From: Proteinivorax hydrogeniformans
Lineage (GTDB): Bacteria > Bacillota > Proteinivoracia > Proteinivoracales > Proteinivoracaceae
NCBI RefSeq assembly: GCF_040515995.1
Contig: NZ_CP159485.1
Span: forward strand, 2,666,001 to 2,730,000
DNA length: 64,000 nt
Direction: 5' to 3'
Positions 16,289 through 26,628 of the stretch are shown here, one piece after another; positions within the stretch are counted from its first letter, which is position 1; each line of letters opens with the position of its first letter. The notes beneath the pieces were generated by a model. That model was not told the origin of the DNA, made no database searches, and saw only the letters and a list, made by a program, of their open reading frames with translations. Both the position numbers and the translations under genes were made by a program.

Positions 16289-16853
16289 AACAGCACTTTT
16301 CTGATCCTGTAATTTTATCAAGAAAAGTTGATTGCTCAAAAAGATGCAAAAGATCTGGGGTTTTTTCTTTTATTTTGTTATAGCATTTACGACATACCTT
16401 ATGTCCGATAAAGTTTAATAGCTTAGGGTCTAAACCAGCTTTTTTAAACCTATCGCCTAAGTCCTCTACAAAAACATCCTCGATATCCACTGCATTGTCC
16501 GCAGCAACTATTAAGCCAATATGAGTATCTTTTTGCATAGAGCTTATTGTAGTAAACTCTATGCTTTCTTTTCTAGCTAACTCTATATATTCGCTGGCTT
16601 TATCTAAGTCTGCATGTCGATTTAAAATCAGTTTGCTAGCTCTTGGATGCTTTATCGCTTCATTCACTTCAGGATAAGTGCCTGGATGCTCAACCTGATC
16701 TGTAGAAAGAGCTATTATCACCCGTTCTCTGTACTGCCCTAAGAAAACCCTTTTTTCATCCGCCTTTAAACCACTTATTCCCTGGCCCTTTAGCAGCGCC
16801 TGCTCAAGGGGATCTTTTGAAGCGATATTTTTAATTTTTTCTTTTTCATCCAT
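16287..16853 (-). CDS. yueI: YueI family protein (DUF1694)
   Basis: 188 residues. The segments QYRERVIIALSTDQV, HRHADLDKASEYIE-like text (here NRHADLDKASEYIE) and the C-terminal HKVCRKCYNKIKEKTP match what I recall of the YueI/DUF1694 family, soluble proteins of unknown function in Firmicutes. The C-terminal CxxC plus a final CC could bind metal. It begins 27 bp after atpC and is closed by a strong terminator, so it appears to be the last gene of the ATP synthase operon, an unusual neighbour. Family call from memory. Confidence 0.75.
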   Translation of the reverse strand: MDEKEKIKNIASKDPLEQALLKGQGISGLKADEKRVFLGQYRERVIIALSTDQVEHPGTYPEVNEAIKHPRASKLILNRHADLDKASEYIELARKESIEFTTISSMQKDTHIGLIVAADNAVDIEDVFVEDLGDRFKKAGLDPKLLNFIGHKVCRKCYNKIKEKTPDLLHLFEQSTFLDKITGSEKCC

Positions 16854-16880
16854 TCTGCTAGCACCCCCAATAATTAAAAC

Positions 16881-17282
16881 TTAGCTATCCTTTTCAGCGA
16901 CCTCTATGCGGTTAATTGCCTTTTTTAAAGCAATTTCAGCTTTCGTCAAATTAGTATCTGGATCCGGGTCTTCTAAACGTTTTTCTGCCCTTTCCTTAGC
17001 CTCTTTGGCCCGCTGAAGATCTATTTCTTCTGGAGTTTCTGCACTTTCTGCCAAAACCAGAACTTTATCTTTACTAACCTCTAATATTCCTCCGCCTACA
17101 GCTAAATATTCTTTTTTGCCATCTTGTTTAATACAAAGCTGGTCGATATCAAGGGGAGTTACTATTGGGGTATGATTAGCTAAAATTCCGATATCGCCAT
17201 CGATAGCTTTGGCGATAATCATCTCCACTTCACCTGAATAAACTTTTTTCTCTGGTGTAACCAACTCAAATAAAAAATTCAT
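16881..17282 (-). CDS. atpC: ATP synthase F1 epsilon subunit
   Basis: 133 residues from the ATG at 17282, which has AGGTG at good distance; a GTG at 17291 lies inside that ribosome site. The N-terminal beta-sandwich (FELVTPEKKVYSGEVEMIIAKAIDGDIGILANHTPIVTPL) and the C-terminal helical hairpin (DLQRAKEAKERAEKRL) are both present. Epsilon sits on the central stalk and regulates ATP hydrolysis. It follows atpD by 9 bp and ends the canonical subunit set. Confidence 0.95.
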   Translation of the reverse strand: MNFLFELVTPEKKVYSGEVEMIIAKAIDGDIGILANHTPIVTPLDIDQLCIKQDGKKEYLAVGGGILEVSKDKVLVLAESAETPEEIDLQRAKEAKERAEKRLEDPDPDTNLTKAEIALKKAINRIEVAEKDS

Positions 17283-17291
17283 AGGACTCAC

Positions 17292-18704
<1,413 letters not shown>

Positions 18705-19544
18705 CTAATCTAAAGCTTGTGCTCCACTAACTATTTCTATTAACTCTTGAGTTATCGAGTCCTGCCTTGCTTTATTATAAGATAATGTCAATTCGTTAAT
18801 CATGTCAGTGGCGTTATCTGTGGCAGAGCCCATAGCAGTCATTCTAGCCCCATGTTCAGAGGCCTTAGATTCGACTAGACTTCTATAAATTCTTCCCGTT
18901 AGGTATTTAGGAATTAGGGTGTCAAACACTTGCTGAGCGCTAGGCTCATAAAGGTATACGTTATCACTATTTTTTTCATCTTCACTTTTTACAGGAGTCA
19001 GCTTTGCTAAAACTACATTTTGCTGCATAGCATTTACAAACTCTGTATAAATAACGTTTAACTCGCTAAATATACCCTGATCTAAAAGTTTACTAGCTGT
19101 TTCAAAAACACTCCGTGCTTGATTGTAGCTCGGCAAATCACCTATATCCATAAACTCAGCAACAATATTATACCCTCTTGCTTTTAAGGCTTCTTTACCT
19201 TTTTTGCCAACTGTTATCATATAGCTATTGTCTTTATCTATTGTGCAAGCCTTTTTGATTACATTACTATTGTATCCACCACAAAGGCCTCTGTCTGCCG
19301 TTACTACTATGTAACCAGGCTTGCCTTCTTTTGAAGGTTGAATTAACTTGTGCTCAACATCCCCACCAGCAGTCAAAACCCTACTTGCTACTTCTTTTAG
19401 GCTTTTTTCATACGGTCTAGTTGTATAAGCTAACGCCTGTGCTTTTCGCAGCTTAGAAGCAGCTACCATCTCCATAGCTTTTGTAATCTGCTGTGTGTTT
19501 TTTACAGTTTTAATCCTTCTTTTTATGTCCCGGATTCCTTGCAT
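18705..19544 (-). CDS. atpG: ATP synthase F1 gamma subunit
   Basis: 279 residues, usual length. The N-terminal helix starts MQGIRDIKRRIKTVKNTQQITKAMEMVAASK and the C-terminal helix has ASEHGARMTAMGSATDNATDMI, the paired coiled-coil shaft of the rotor; YIVVTADRGLCGGYNSN marks the middle Rossmann-like domain. The gene lies between atpA (27-bp gap) and atpD with an AGAGGTG ribosome site. Confidence 0.97.
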   Translation of the reverse strand: MQGIRDIKRRIKTVKNTQQITKAMEMVAASKLRKAQALAYTTRPYEKSLKEVASRVLTAGGDVEHKLIQPSKEGKPGYIVVTADRGLCGGYNSNVIKKACTIDKDNSYMITVGKKGKEALKARGYNIVAEFMDIGDLPSYNQARSVFETASKLLDQGIFSELNVIYTEFVNAMQQNVVLAKLTPVKSEDEKNSDNVYLYEPSAQQVFDTLIPKYLTGRIYRSLVESKASEHGARMTAMGSATDNATDMINELTLSYNKARQDSITQELIEIVSGAQALD

Positions 19545-19571
19545 AGCATCACCTCTTTACCGGTTGCTTTA

Positions 19572-21092
<1,521 letters not shown>

Positions 21093-21108
21093 TCACCTCA
21101 TTTGTCCG

Positions 21109-21654
21109 TTACTTAATTTGTACGTTCTTTAGCGATTGTTCAATGAGCTTTAGACGGTTTTTGACGCTACCATCTATAATCTTATTGCCTATTTTTATCA
21201 CCATACCACCTATTAAATCTTCCTGTACCTCTGAAGACAGCAAAACTTCTTTTCCAGTAATGGAAGAAATTTTAGCTTTTGCGCTATCAAGCTGGCTGTC
21301 ATTTAGCTTTTGAGCCGTTTGAATATTTGCCTTAATTATACCTTTGTGTTCCTCGACACTTTTTATATACAAGTGGCAGCACTTAGTTAAGTATTCAGTT
21401 CGCCCTTTTGTAATAAGTAGTTTCATAAAATTTAAAGTGTGCTCATTAACTTTTCCTTCGAAACTCTTTGTTATAAGCTGAGATTTTTTTTCCTTAGTTA
21501 CGTTTGGACTTGCTAGAAATTGTAAGGCACTTTGCTCTTTGTCTAAAAATTCTGCCACTCCCCTACAATCATCATAGATTTCATCTACGATATCTTGTTC
21601 TAGGGCGAGGTTAAATAGCGCCTTGGAGTAGCGCTTAGCTATTATCTTGCTCAT
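21109..21654 (-). CDS. atpH: ATP synthase F1 delta subunit
   Basis: 181 residues from the second of two close ATGs (21654): GGAGG is 6 nt upstream of it and nearly touches the first. The N-terminal AKRYSKALFNLAL and the C-terminal segment EDLIGGMVIKIGNKIIDGSVKNRL are typical of the OSCP/delta family, which joins F1 to the peripheral stalk. It overlaps the 3' end of atpF by 20 bp, which implies translational coupling. Confidence 0.95.
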   Translation of the reverse strand: MSKIIAKRYSKALFNLALEQDIVDEIYDDCRGVAEFLDKEQSALQFLASPNVTKEKKSQLITKSFEGKVNEHTLNFMKLLITKGRTEYLTKCCHLYIKSVEEHKGIIKANIQTAQKLNDSQLDSAKAKISSITGKEVLLSSEVQEDLIGGMVIKIGNKIIDGSVKNRLKLIEQSLKNVQIK

Positions 21655-22138
21655 AAGCATCCTCCATCCCTTCGATAACCTCAGAAACCAATTTGTTGCT
21701 TTCCTCAGCTGTCATGGAATGTTTAACAATCTTTTCTGCCACCATCAAGGACATTGTTGAAATCTCATCTTTTAACTGTGAAACTGCTTTACTTCTTTCT
21801 AGCTCAATTTCTTGCTTTGCTCTTTTTAGCAACTTACTCTGCTCTTTTTTACCTTCTTCGATAAGTTCTTCTTGCTTTTCTTGACCTTTTTTAACAGCCT
21901 TATCTATAATGGCTTGTGCTTCTTCTGAGGCCTTAGCCATCTTTTGCTCAAACTCTTTTTGAGTTTGTTCAGCCTCTTTTCTTTTGTTTTCGGCTACCTC
22001 GATATCTCGCTTAATTCTCTGAGAGCGATCATCTAACATTTTGTTTACAGGCTTAAAAAGTAGCCATCTTAAAAGTAAATAGATAAGTATAATATTGACG
22101 AAAATAAACAGAATACTTTCTGGCAAAAAATCTAACAC
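21635..22138 (-). CDS. atpF: ATP synthase F0 b subunit
   Basis: 167 residues from a GTG with GGGAGGG upstream. One N-terminal membrane helix (about residues 8-26) is followed by a long charged coiled coil (about 35-140) rich in Glu, Lys and Gln, the peripheral stalk. It overlaps atpH at its end. It is separated from atpE by 123 bp that contains a hairpin, the longest gap inside the core of the operon. Confidence 0.95.
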   Translation of the reverse strand: MLDFLPESILFIFVNIILIYLLLRWLLFKPVNKMLDDRSQRIKRDIEVAENKRKEAEQTQKEFEQKMAKASEEAQAIIDKAVKKGQEKQEELIEEGKKEQSKLLKRAKQEIELERSKAVSQLKDEISTMSLMVAEKIVKHSMTAEESNKLVSEVIEGMEDAYEQDNS

Positions 22139-22213
22139 CAGTTAGCCCTCCCTTCTATCAGGTAAAACTATCTATATAAACACCATTATTCAGATGTTTT
22201 TTAACTAACAAAA

Positions 22214-22239
22214 GGGGAAATGGCACGTGACCTTTCCCC
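22214..22239 (-). promoter_or_regulatory. Intercistronic hairpin between atpE and atpF
   Basis: GGGGAAATGG (22214-22223) pairs with CCTTTCCCC (22231-22239), one bulge, 7-nt loop, followed on the minus strand by TTTTG. It is a probable partial terminator or 3' stabiliser that would raise the atpE level over downstream genes. Confidence 0.6.
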
Positions 22240-22261
22240 CCAAAGGATTTTACTAAGCTTC

Positions 22262-22519
<258 letters not shown>

Positions 22520-22553
22520 CTATCCCTCCTTTCAAGTTACTTAAGCAGTTTTA

Positions 22554-23240
22554 TTAATCTGCTTCAGATTCCATTGCCAATGTGATAAACACCATTGTTA
22601 GCATAACAAATATAAATGATTGTAATAATCCTGCAAATAGGTCAAAGTACAAATGACCAATAACAGGTATTCCAATAGCTAGGTTCCCTAATGCTCCATA
22701 GATTAAAGCTAGTATAATTGTGCCAGCAAACACGTTACCAAATAAACGAAACGCCAAAGAAACTGGCTTTGATAGCTCACTTATAACGTTTAGTGGCAAA
22801 AACAAAATTATGGGTGATCCTAACCCCTTAATATGCTCAAAACCTTTCTCTTTAAGACCGTAATAGTGGATTAGCACAAAGGTCATTAGCGCTAAGGTTA
22901 CAGTGGTATTAATATCAGCTGTTGGGGGAAACAGACCGAACAGACCTGATATATTGGCTATACCTATAAAAATCAATAAAAAACCCATATAAGGAGCAAA
23001 GCCTACTTTGTTATCACCCATGTTTGTTCTAACCATATTGTTAATGGATTCAACAATAAATTCGGCAAAGTCCTTTGCCCTACTGGGCTTTTCACTTAGC
23101 ACTTTTGAGCGAAAATAGGCGGCTATGATTATAATTACTACGCTTACAATCCACATAGATATTATAGTTTCTGTAACCTGTAGCCCACCGATTTCAAAAA
23201 CTGTCTGGGGTCCTTCAAGCAATTTATCCATTTCTCCCAA
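22554..23240 (-). CDS. atpB: ATP synthase F0 a subunit
   Basis: 228 residues, starting at TTG 23240 behind AAAGGGGTGAG; an ATG nine bases later has a poorly placed site. Five to six membrane helices. The essential stator Arg is in KPVSLAFRLFGNVFAG, with further polar residues in the last helix (LLQSFIFVMLTMVFITLA). It forms the ion half-channels against the c ring. It sits upstream of atpE with a 37-bp gap. Confidence 0.96.
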   Translation of the reverse strand: MGEMDKLLEGPQTVFEIGGLQVTETIISMWIVSVVIIIIAAYFRSKVLSEKPSRAKDFAEFIVESINNMVRTNMGDNKVGFAPYMGFLLIFIGIANISGLFGLFPPTADINTTVTLALMTFVLIHYYGLKEKGFEHIKGLGSPIILFLPLNVISELSKPVSLAFRLFGNVFAGTIILALIYGALGNLAIGIPVIGHLYFDLFAGLLQSFIFVMLTMVFITLAMESEAD

Positions 23241-23291
23241 TGTCTCTCACCCCTTTCGTCACTAGGTTTCTTATAACTAGTTTGATGCTTT

Positions 23292-23699
23292 TTAAACCTT
23301 TCTATTCCCATCTATCCATTTAATAACCTTTTGTTTAAAACTTTGGTAAATGCCTGTAAGTAATATCACATACTTTACTGAAAGAAGACCTATGGCAGTT
23401 GCAAAGAACGATATGCCGTCATTAGTAAAGCTGAGAAAAAGTATTCCTATCGTAAGTAGAGAGCGGATAAGACTATGTATGACCCACCAAAATTTTTGTG
23501 GCCCTTCTCTTTCCAGCAGGATTGTTACACTTATGGACAATATTCCAAAGTTTACTATAGCCATAATCCCACCTAAAAATATGCCATAAACTACGTGGAA
23601 CTCTCCTTGCAGAGCCATTAAAACAGCAACTACTGACATTACCATAAAGGTTATAAAAGCATTTTTTTGAAAGGTTTTTTTTGCTAACAGTGGCAACAT
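23292..23699 (-). CDS. atpI: ATP synthase subunit I
   Basis: 135 residues with four hydrophobic segments and a short basic start (MLPLLAKKTFQKNAF), the layout of AtpI/subunit I proteins, which help assemble the c ring and may aid Mg2+ or ion supply. It lies directly upstream of atpB and has GGGAGGTGG before the ATG. Sequence conservation in this family is low, so the call rests on topology plus position. Confidence 0.85.
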   Translation of the reverse strand: MLPLLAKKTFQKNAFITFMVMSVVAVLMALQGEFHVVYGIFLGGIMAIVNFGILSISVTILLEREGPQKFWWVIHSLIRSLLTIGILFLSFTNDGISFFATAIGLLSVKYVILLTGIYQSFKQKVIKWIDGNRKV

Positions 23700-23715
23700 A
23701 TATTGCCACCTCCCA

Positions 23716-23931
23716 CTACTTTAAAATTTTCATTATTGTATAATAAACAGACGTAAAGCCCGCTATTACTCCACCAATTAAAGGTGTAATCATAAATATT
23801 AGACTACCCGTTAAATTTTGTAGGTAAAAACCTATATAGTATCCTGCCAATACGCAGATTGAGATTTGAAGACCTACAAAAGTTAATAAAGAGAAGTACT
23901 TTAATACTTCCATAATAGCTTTATTATCCAC
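23716..23931 (-). CDS. AtpZ/AtpI-type small ATP synthase accessory protein
   Basis: 71 residues with two membrane helices. The segment LAGYYIGFYLQNLTGS followed by TPLIGGVIAGFTSVYYTI resembles the short AtpZ (AtpQ/AtpR-like) proteins found at the start of F-type operons in Firmicutes. The start is GTG with GAGGTG at 5 nt. It is the first gene of the operon, 31 bp or so after a strong promoter and 16 bp before atpI. Confidence 0.82.
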   Translation of the reverse strand: MDNKAIMEVLKYFSLLTFVGLQISICVLAGYYIGFYLQNLTGSLIFMITPLIGGVIAGFTSVYYTIMKILK

Positions 23932-23945
23932 ATTGACACCTCTAC

Positions 23946-23974
23946 ATTATACATCATCACTAAAAATAAAACAA
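23946..23974 (-). promoter_or_regulatory. Promoter of the ATP synthase operon
   Basis: TTGTTT (23969-23974), 17 bp, TATAAT (23946-23951) on the minus strand, with TG shortly before the -10; it lies 14 bp upstream of the first start codon, so the leader would be very short. Confidence 0.6.
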
Positions 23975-24014
23975 TATTTTACCAAAAGTAATGTTTTTCA
24001 CAACGCCAGTTATT

Positions 24015-24824
24015 TTAAAGGGTTAAAATTTCCCTTGCTTGGTCAATTGATGCAACTGGGCGATCTAAGATATTAGCAAGTTTTGCAACTCTCTCCACCA
24101 GTTGACTGTTTGATGCAGCTAGTTCACCCTTTTTAAAGAAGATGTTATCTTCAAAGCCAACTCTTACGTGCCCTCCTAATAAAATAGCCAAGTTTGCCAT
24201 CGGTAGTTCATGCCTACCTATTCCAGCTACGGTCCAAGTTGCATTATCAGGGATTTTTTTAGACAGGTACATAAGCTCATCAGCTCCTGCCGGCATAGCT
24301 CCCGGAACACCCAGCACAAAATCGAAGTGCAAAGGCTCTTTAATGAGCCCTTTTTTGGCCATAACCAGAGCGTTATTTATCATGCCTAGCTCAAAAACTT
24401 CTATTTCAGGCTTAACATTATACTTTTGCATATCATTGGCAAAGCTTTGTAAGTAATCATATGGGTTATAAAATACTTCTTTTCCAAAGTTTACTGTCCC
24501 TGTGGAAAGAGTTGCCATTTCGGGCTTTAACTTTAGTGGCGCAGCTCTTTCCTCTAGCGGTGTGCCGACAGCCCCTCCGGTGGATATTTGAATTATTGGA
24601 TTACATTTTTTTTGAATTTCCTCAATTGTTTCTTTAAAAACATCAACTGATTGGGTGGGGTTTCCATCCTTATCTCTGACGTGCAGGTGTATAATAGAAG
24701 CCCCTTTTTGAACGCAATTATAAGCATCTTCAGCTATTTCTTGTGGAGTTAGGGGCAAGTTAGGATTTTGCTCTCTCGTTGTTTCTGCTCCTACTAGAGC
24801 AGCGGTTATTATTAACGGTTTCAC
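24015..24824 (-). CDS. kce: 3-keto-5-aminohexanoate cleavage enzyme (BKACE family)
   Basis: 269 residues. Kce condenses 3-keto-5-aminohexanoate with acetyl-CoA to give acetoacetate and 3-aminobutyryl-CoA in lysine fermentation. Glu14, His46 and His48 (IIHLHVRD) and Glu225 (RVGFEDN) match the substrate and zinc ligands known for the family. BKACE enzymes act on various beta-keto acids, but the adjacent kal gene, 2 bp upstream, points to the lysine pathway. It is the last gene of the four-gene minus-strand unit starting at 28622; no clear terminator was seen before the ATP synthase promoter on its far side. Confidence 0.92.
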   Translation of the reverse strand: MKPLIITAALVGAETTREQNPNLPLTPQEIAEDAYNCVQKGASIIHLHVRDKDGNPTQSVDVFKETIEEIQKKCNPIIQISTGGAVGTPLEERAAPLKLKPEMATLSTGTVNFGKEVFYNPYDYLQSFANDMQKYNVKPEIEVFELGMINNALVMAKKGLIKEPLHFDFVLGVPGAMPAGADELMYLSKKIPDNATWTVAGIGRHELPMANLAILLGGHVRVGFEDNIFFKKGELAASNSQLVERVAKLANILDRPVASIDQAREILTL

Positions 24825-24826
24825 TA

Positions 24827-25219
24827 TTACTCACCTACCTTTTGTTTTTCTTTTGGAACTACACAGGTGCCTGTTGCTTTGCAAACTACTTCTGGCTCCG
24901 CCAAAACTTTTGCTTGGGAGTCATACTTTCCATCAGTTACAGGCGCAATTACTTTCTGAGCAACAAACTCCATTTTTCTAGAGGTATTACCTGTCTTTGT
25001 AATCTTGCCATACGCTTCTATATAGTCTCCGGCATATACAGGAGCTTTAAACTCCACCGAGTCATATGCCACAAACAAACCTTCATCACCATCATTTCGA
25101 ATAAGTAGCTCCGTAGCTACGTCCCCAAACAAGGCTAACATCTTTGCTCCATCCACTAAGTTTCCTGCATAGTGAGCATCTGATTGGTTCATTCTCATCC
25201 TAAGCATTGTTTTTTCCAT
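24827..25219 (-). CDS. kal: 3-aminobutyryl-CoA ammonia-lyase
   Basis: 130 residues of hot-dog fold type. Kal removes ammonia from 3-aminobutyryl-CoA to form crotonyl-CoA. The text [35 protein letters not shown] and the following [20 protein letters not shown] are what I recall from characterised Kal proteins, including the Asp and Glu in the active-site region. Ribosome site GAGGAGGG. It sits between the sigma-54 activator (14 bp) and kce (2 bp), so one operon. Confidence 0.92.
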   Translation of the reverse strand: MEKTMLRMRMNQSDAHYAGNLVDGAKMLALFGDVATELLIRNDGDEGLFVAYDSVEFKAPVYAGDYIEAYGKITKTGNTSRKMEFVAQKVIAPVTDGKYDSQAKVLAEPEVVCKATGTCVVPKEKQKVGE

Positions 25220-25233
25220 TTTAAAGCCCTCCT

Positions 25234-26628
25234 CTAAACTAATTTATGTTTTTTAAGCTTTCTTACCACACTAGTTTGACTTATATCTAAAGCCCTGGCA
25301 ATTTTTCTAGTAGTTTTAAATTGCTGCTGGGCGCTATAAAGAATTTCCTTTTCGAGATTGTTTAATTGGCCTGTTAATCCGCCACCGTCTTTCTTCAACT
25401 TAGAATAACTTTCTATCTTTAAATCTCCTTTATTGATGATTTGTGAGGTTGCAAGTACACTTGCACGCTCGATAACATTTTCAAGCTCTCTTACGTTTCC
25501 TGGCCAGTTATAATCTAATAAAAAATCTTTAGCTTGTTGGGATAGTTGAATATTTTCACCCTTTTTGGATGCAGCTTTTTTTACGAAAAAGTCTGCTAGC
25601 GATATAATATCTTCTTTTCTATCTCGTAAAGGAGGAATTTGAATCGGAATAACGTTTAGCCTGTAGAAAAGGTCTTCTCTAAAAGTCCCTTTTTCAACCA
25701 TCTTATCAATTTCTTTGTTAGTTGCCGCTATTATCCTTACGTCTATTGCTTTTTCTTTAGAGCTTCCTATTGGCTTTATCGTTTTACTTTGAATAAATCT
25801 TAAAAGTTTAACTTGAAGATGCTTAGGAAGGTCAGCTACCTCATCTAAAAATAGTGTACCTCCTTGAGCAGCTTCAATAAGTCCCATTTTAGTAGCATTA
25901 GCCCCGGTAAAAGCACCTTTAGTAAAACCAAATAATTCACTTTCCAATAGGTTTTCTGGTATTGCACCACAGTTAACTGGAATAAAAGCACCATCTAATT
26001 CACTTGATTTATGAATTAGCTTAGCTATCACTTCTTTTCCCACACCAGATTCTCCAGTAATTAAAACGGTGCTTTTATATGGAGCAACCTGCCTTGCTAA
26101 ATTTAATATCTCCTTAAAATGTGTACTATTACCTATCACTTCTTTATATTCATTTTTAGCTAGTAGCTTTAACTGTCGCTGATATTGCGCGTTTTTTCTT
26201 TTGCTATCTTGCAGTTCACCCTTAATTCTATTGAGTTCATCCATGTCCCTAACGGTGGTAACTATGGTTGTTATGTTGCCAGATTCTCCATATATTGGAG
26301 TTCCGGTTATCAAAACCTCTTTGCCGCTTTTTATTCGGTGTATAATGCTGACAGGTTTTTTTTGTTCTGCAACCAAAAGAGAAACTGATTGTGAACATAT
26401 ACCCTCTGAAACTAGCTGTTCCATATGCCGCCCAATTACGTCGTTTTCCTTGGTTTGGGACATTTTCTCCCATGCTGAATTAACCTTTAATGTATTGCAG
26501 TTACCGTCGGTAATGTAAATTCCATCTTGAATCGAGTTAAGTAAGCTGGCAATTTCACAGTGAAGCCTTTGGTATGGCGCTTCTGCTCTAAGTCCTTTGT
26601 TTAAAATGCTTTCTTTTATCTCCCTCAT
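25234..26628 (-). CDS. Sigma-54-dependent activator with PAS domain
   Basis: 464 residues: PAS domain (about 25-130), a short coiled coil, an AAA+ domain with Walker A GESGVGKE (192-199), GAFTGA (238-243) and Walker B GGTLFLDE (256-263), and a C-terminal HTH (about 430-464, [20 protein letters not shown]) of the TyrR/Fis type. It would sense a ligand through PAS and open sigma-54 promoters. The start overlaps the stop of the FtsA-like gene as TGATG, and kal and kce follow, so it probably controls lysine catabolism; no -24/-12 site was found in the short upstream gaps, so its targets may be elsewhere, for example the kam genes. Confidence 0.93.
   Translation of the reverse strand: MREIKESILNKGLRAEAPYQRLHCEIASLLNSIQDGIYITDGNCNTLKVNSAWEKMSQTKENDVIGRHMEQLVSEGICSQSVSLLVAEQKKPVSIIHRIKSGKEVLITGTPIYGESGNITTIVTTVRDMDELNRIKGELQDSKRKNAQYQRQLKLLAKNEYKEVIGNSTHFKEILNLARQVAPYKSTVLITGESGVGKEVIAKLIHKSSELDGAFIPVNCGAIPENLLESELFGFTKGAFTGANATKMGLIEAAQGGTLFLDEVADLPKHLQVKLLRFIQSKTIKPIGSSKEKAIDVRIIAATNKEIDKMVEKGTFREDLFYRLNVIPIQIPPLRDRKEDIISLADFFVKKAASKKGENIQLSQQAKDFLLDYNWPGNVRELENVIERASVLATSQIINKGDLKIESYSKLKKDGGGLTGQLNNLEKEILYSAQQQFKTTRKIARALDISQTSVVRKLKKHKLV

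Noticed and set aside
23473-23709. 78-codon minus-strand frame overlapping atpI
   Set aside because: Out of frame with a well-supported atpI, no ribosome site.
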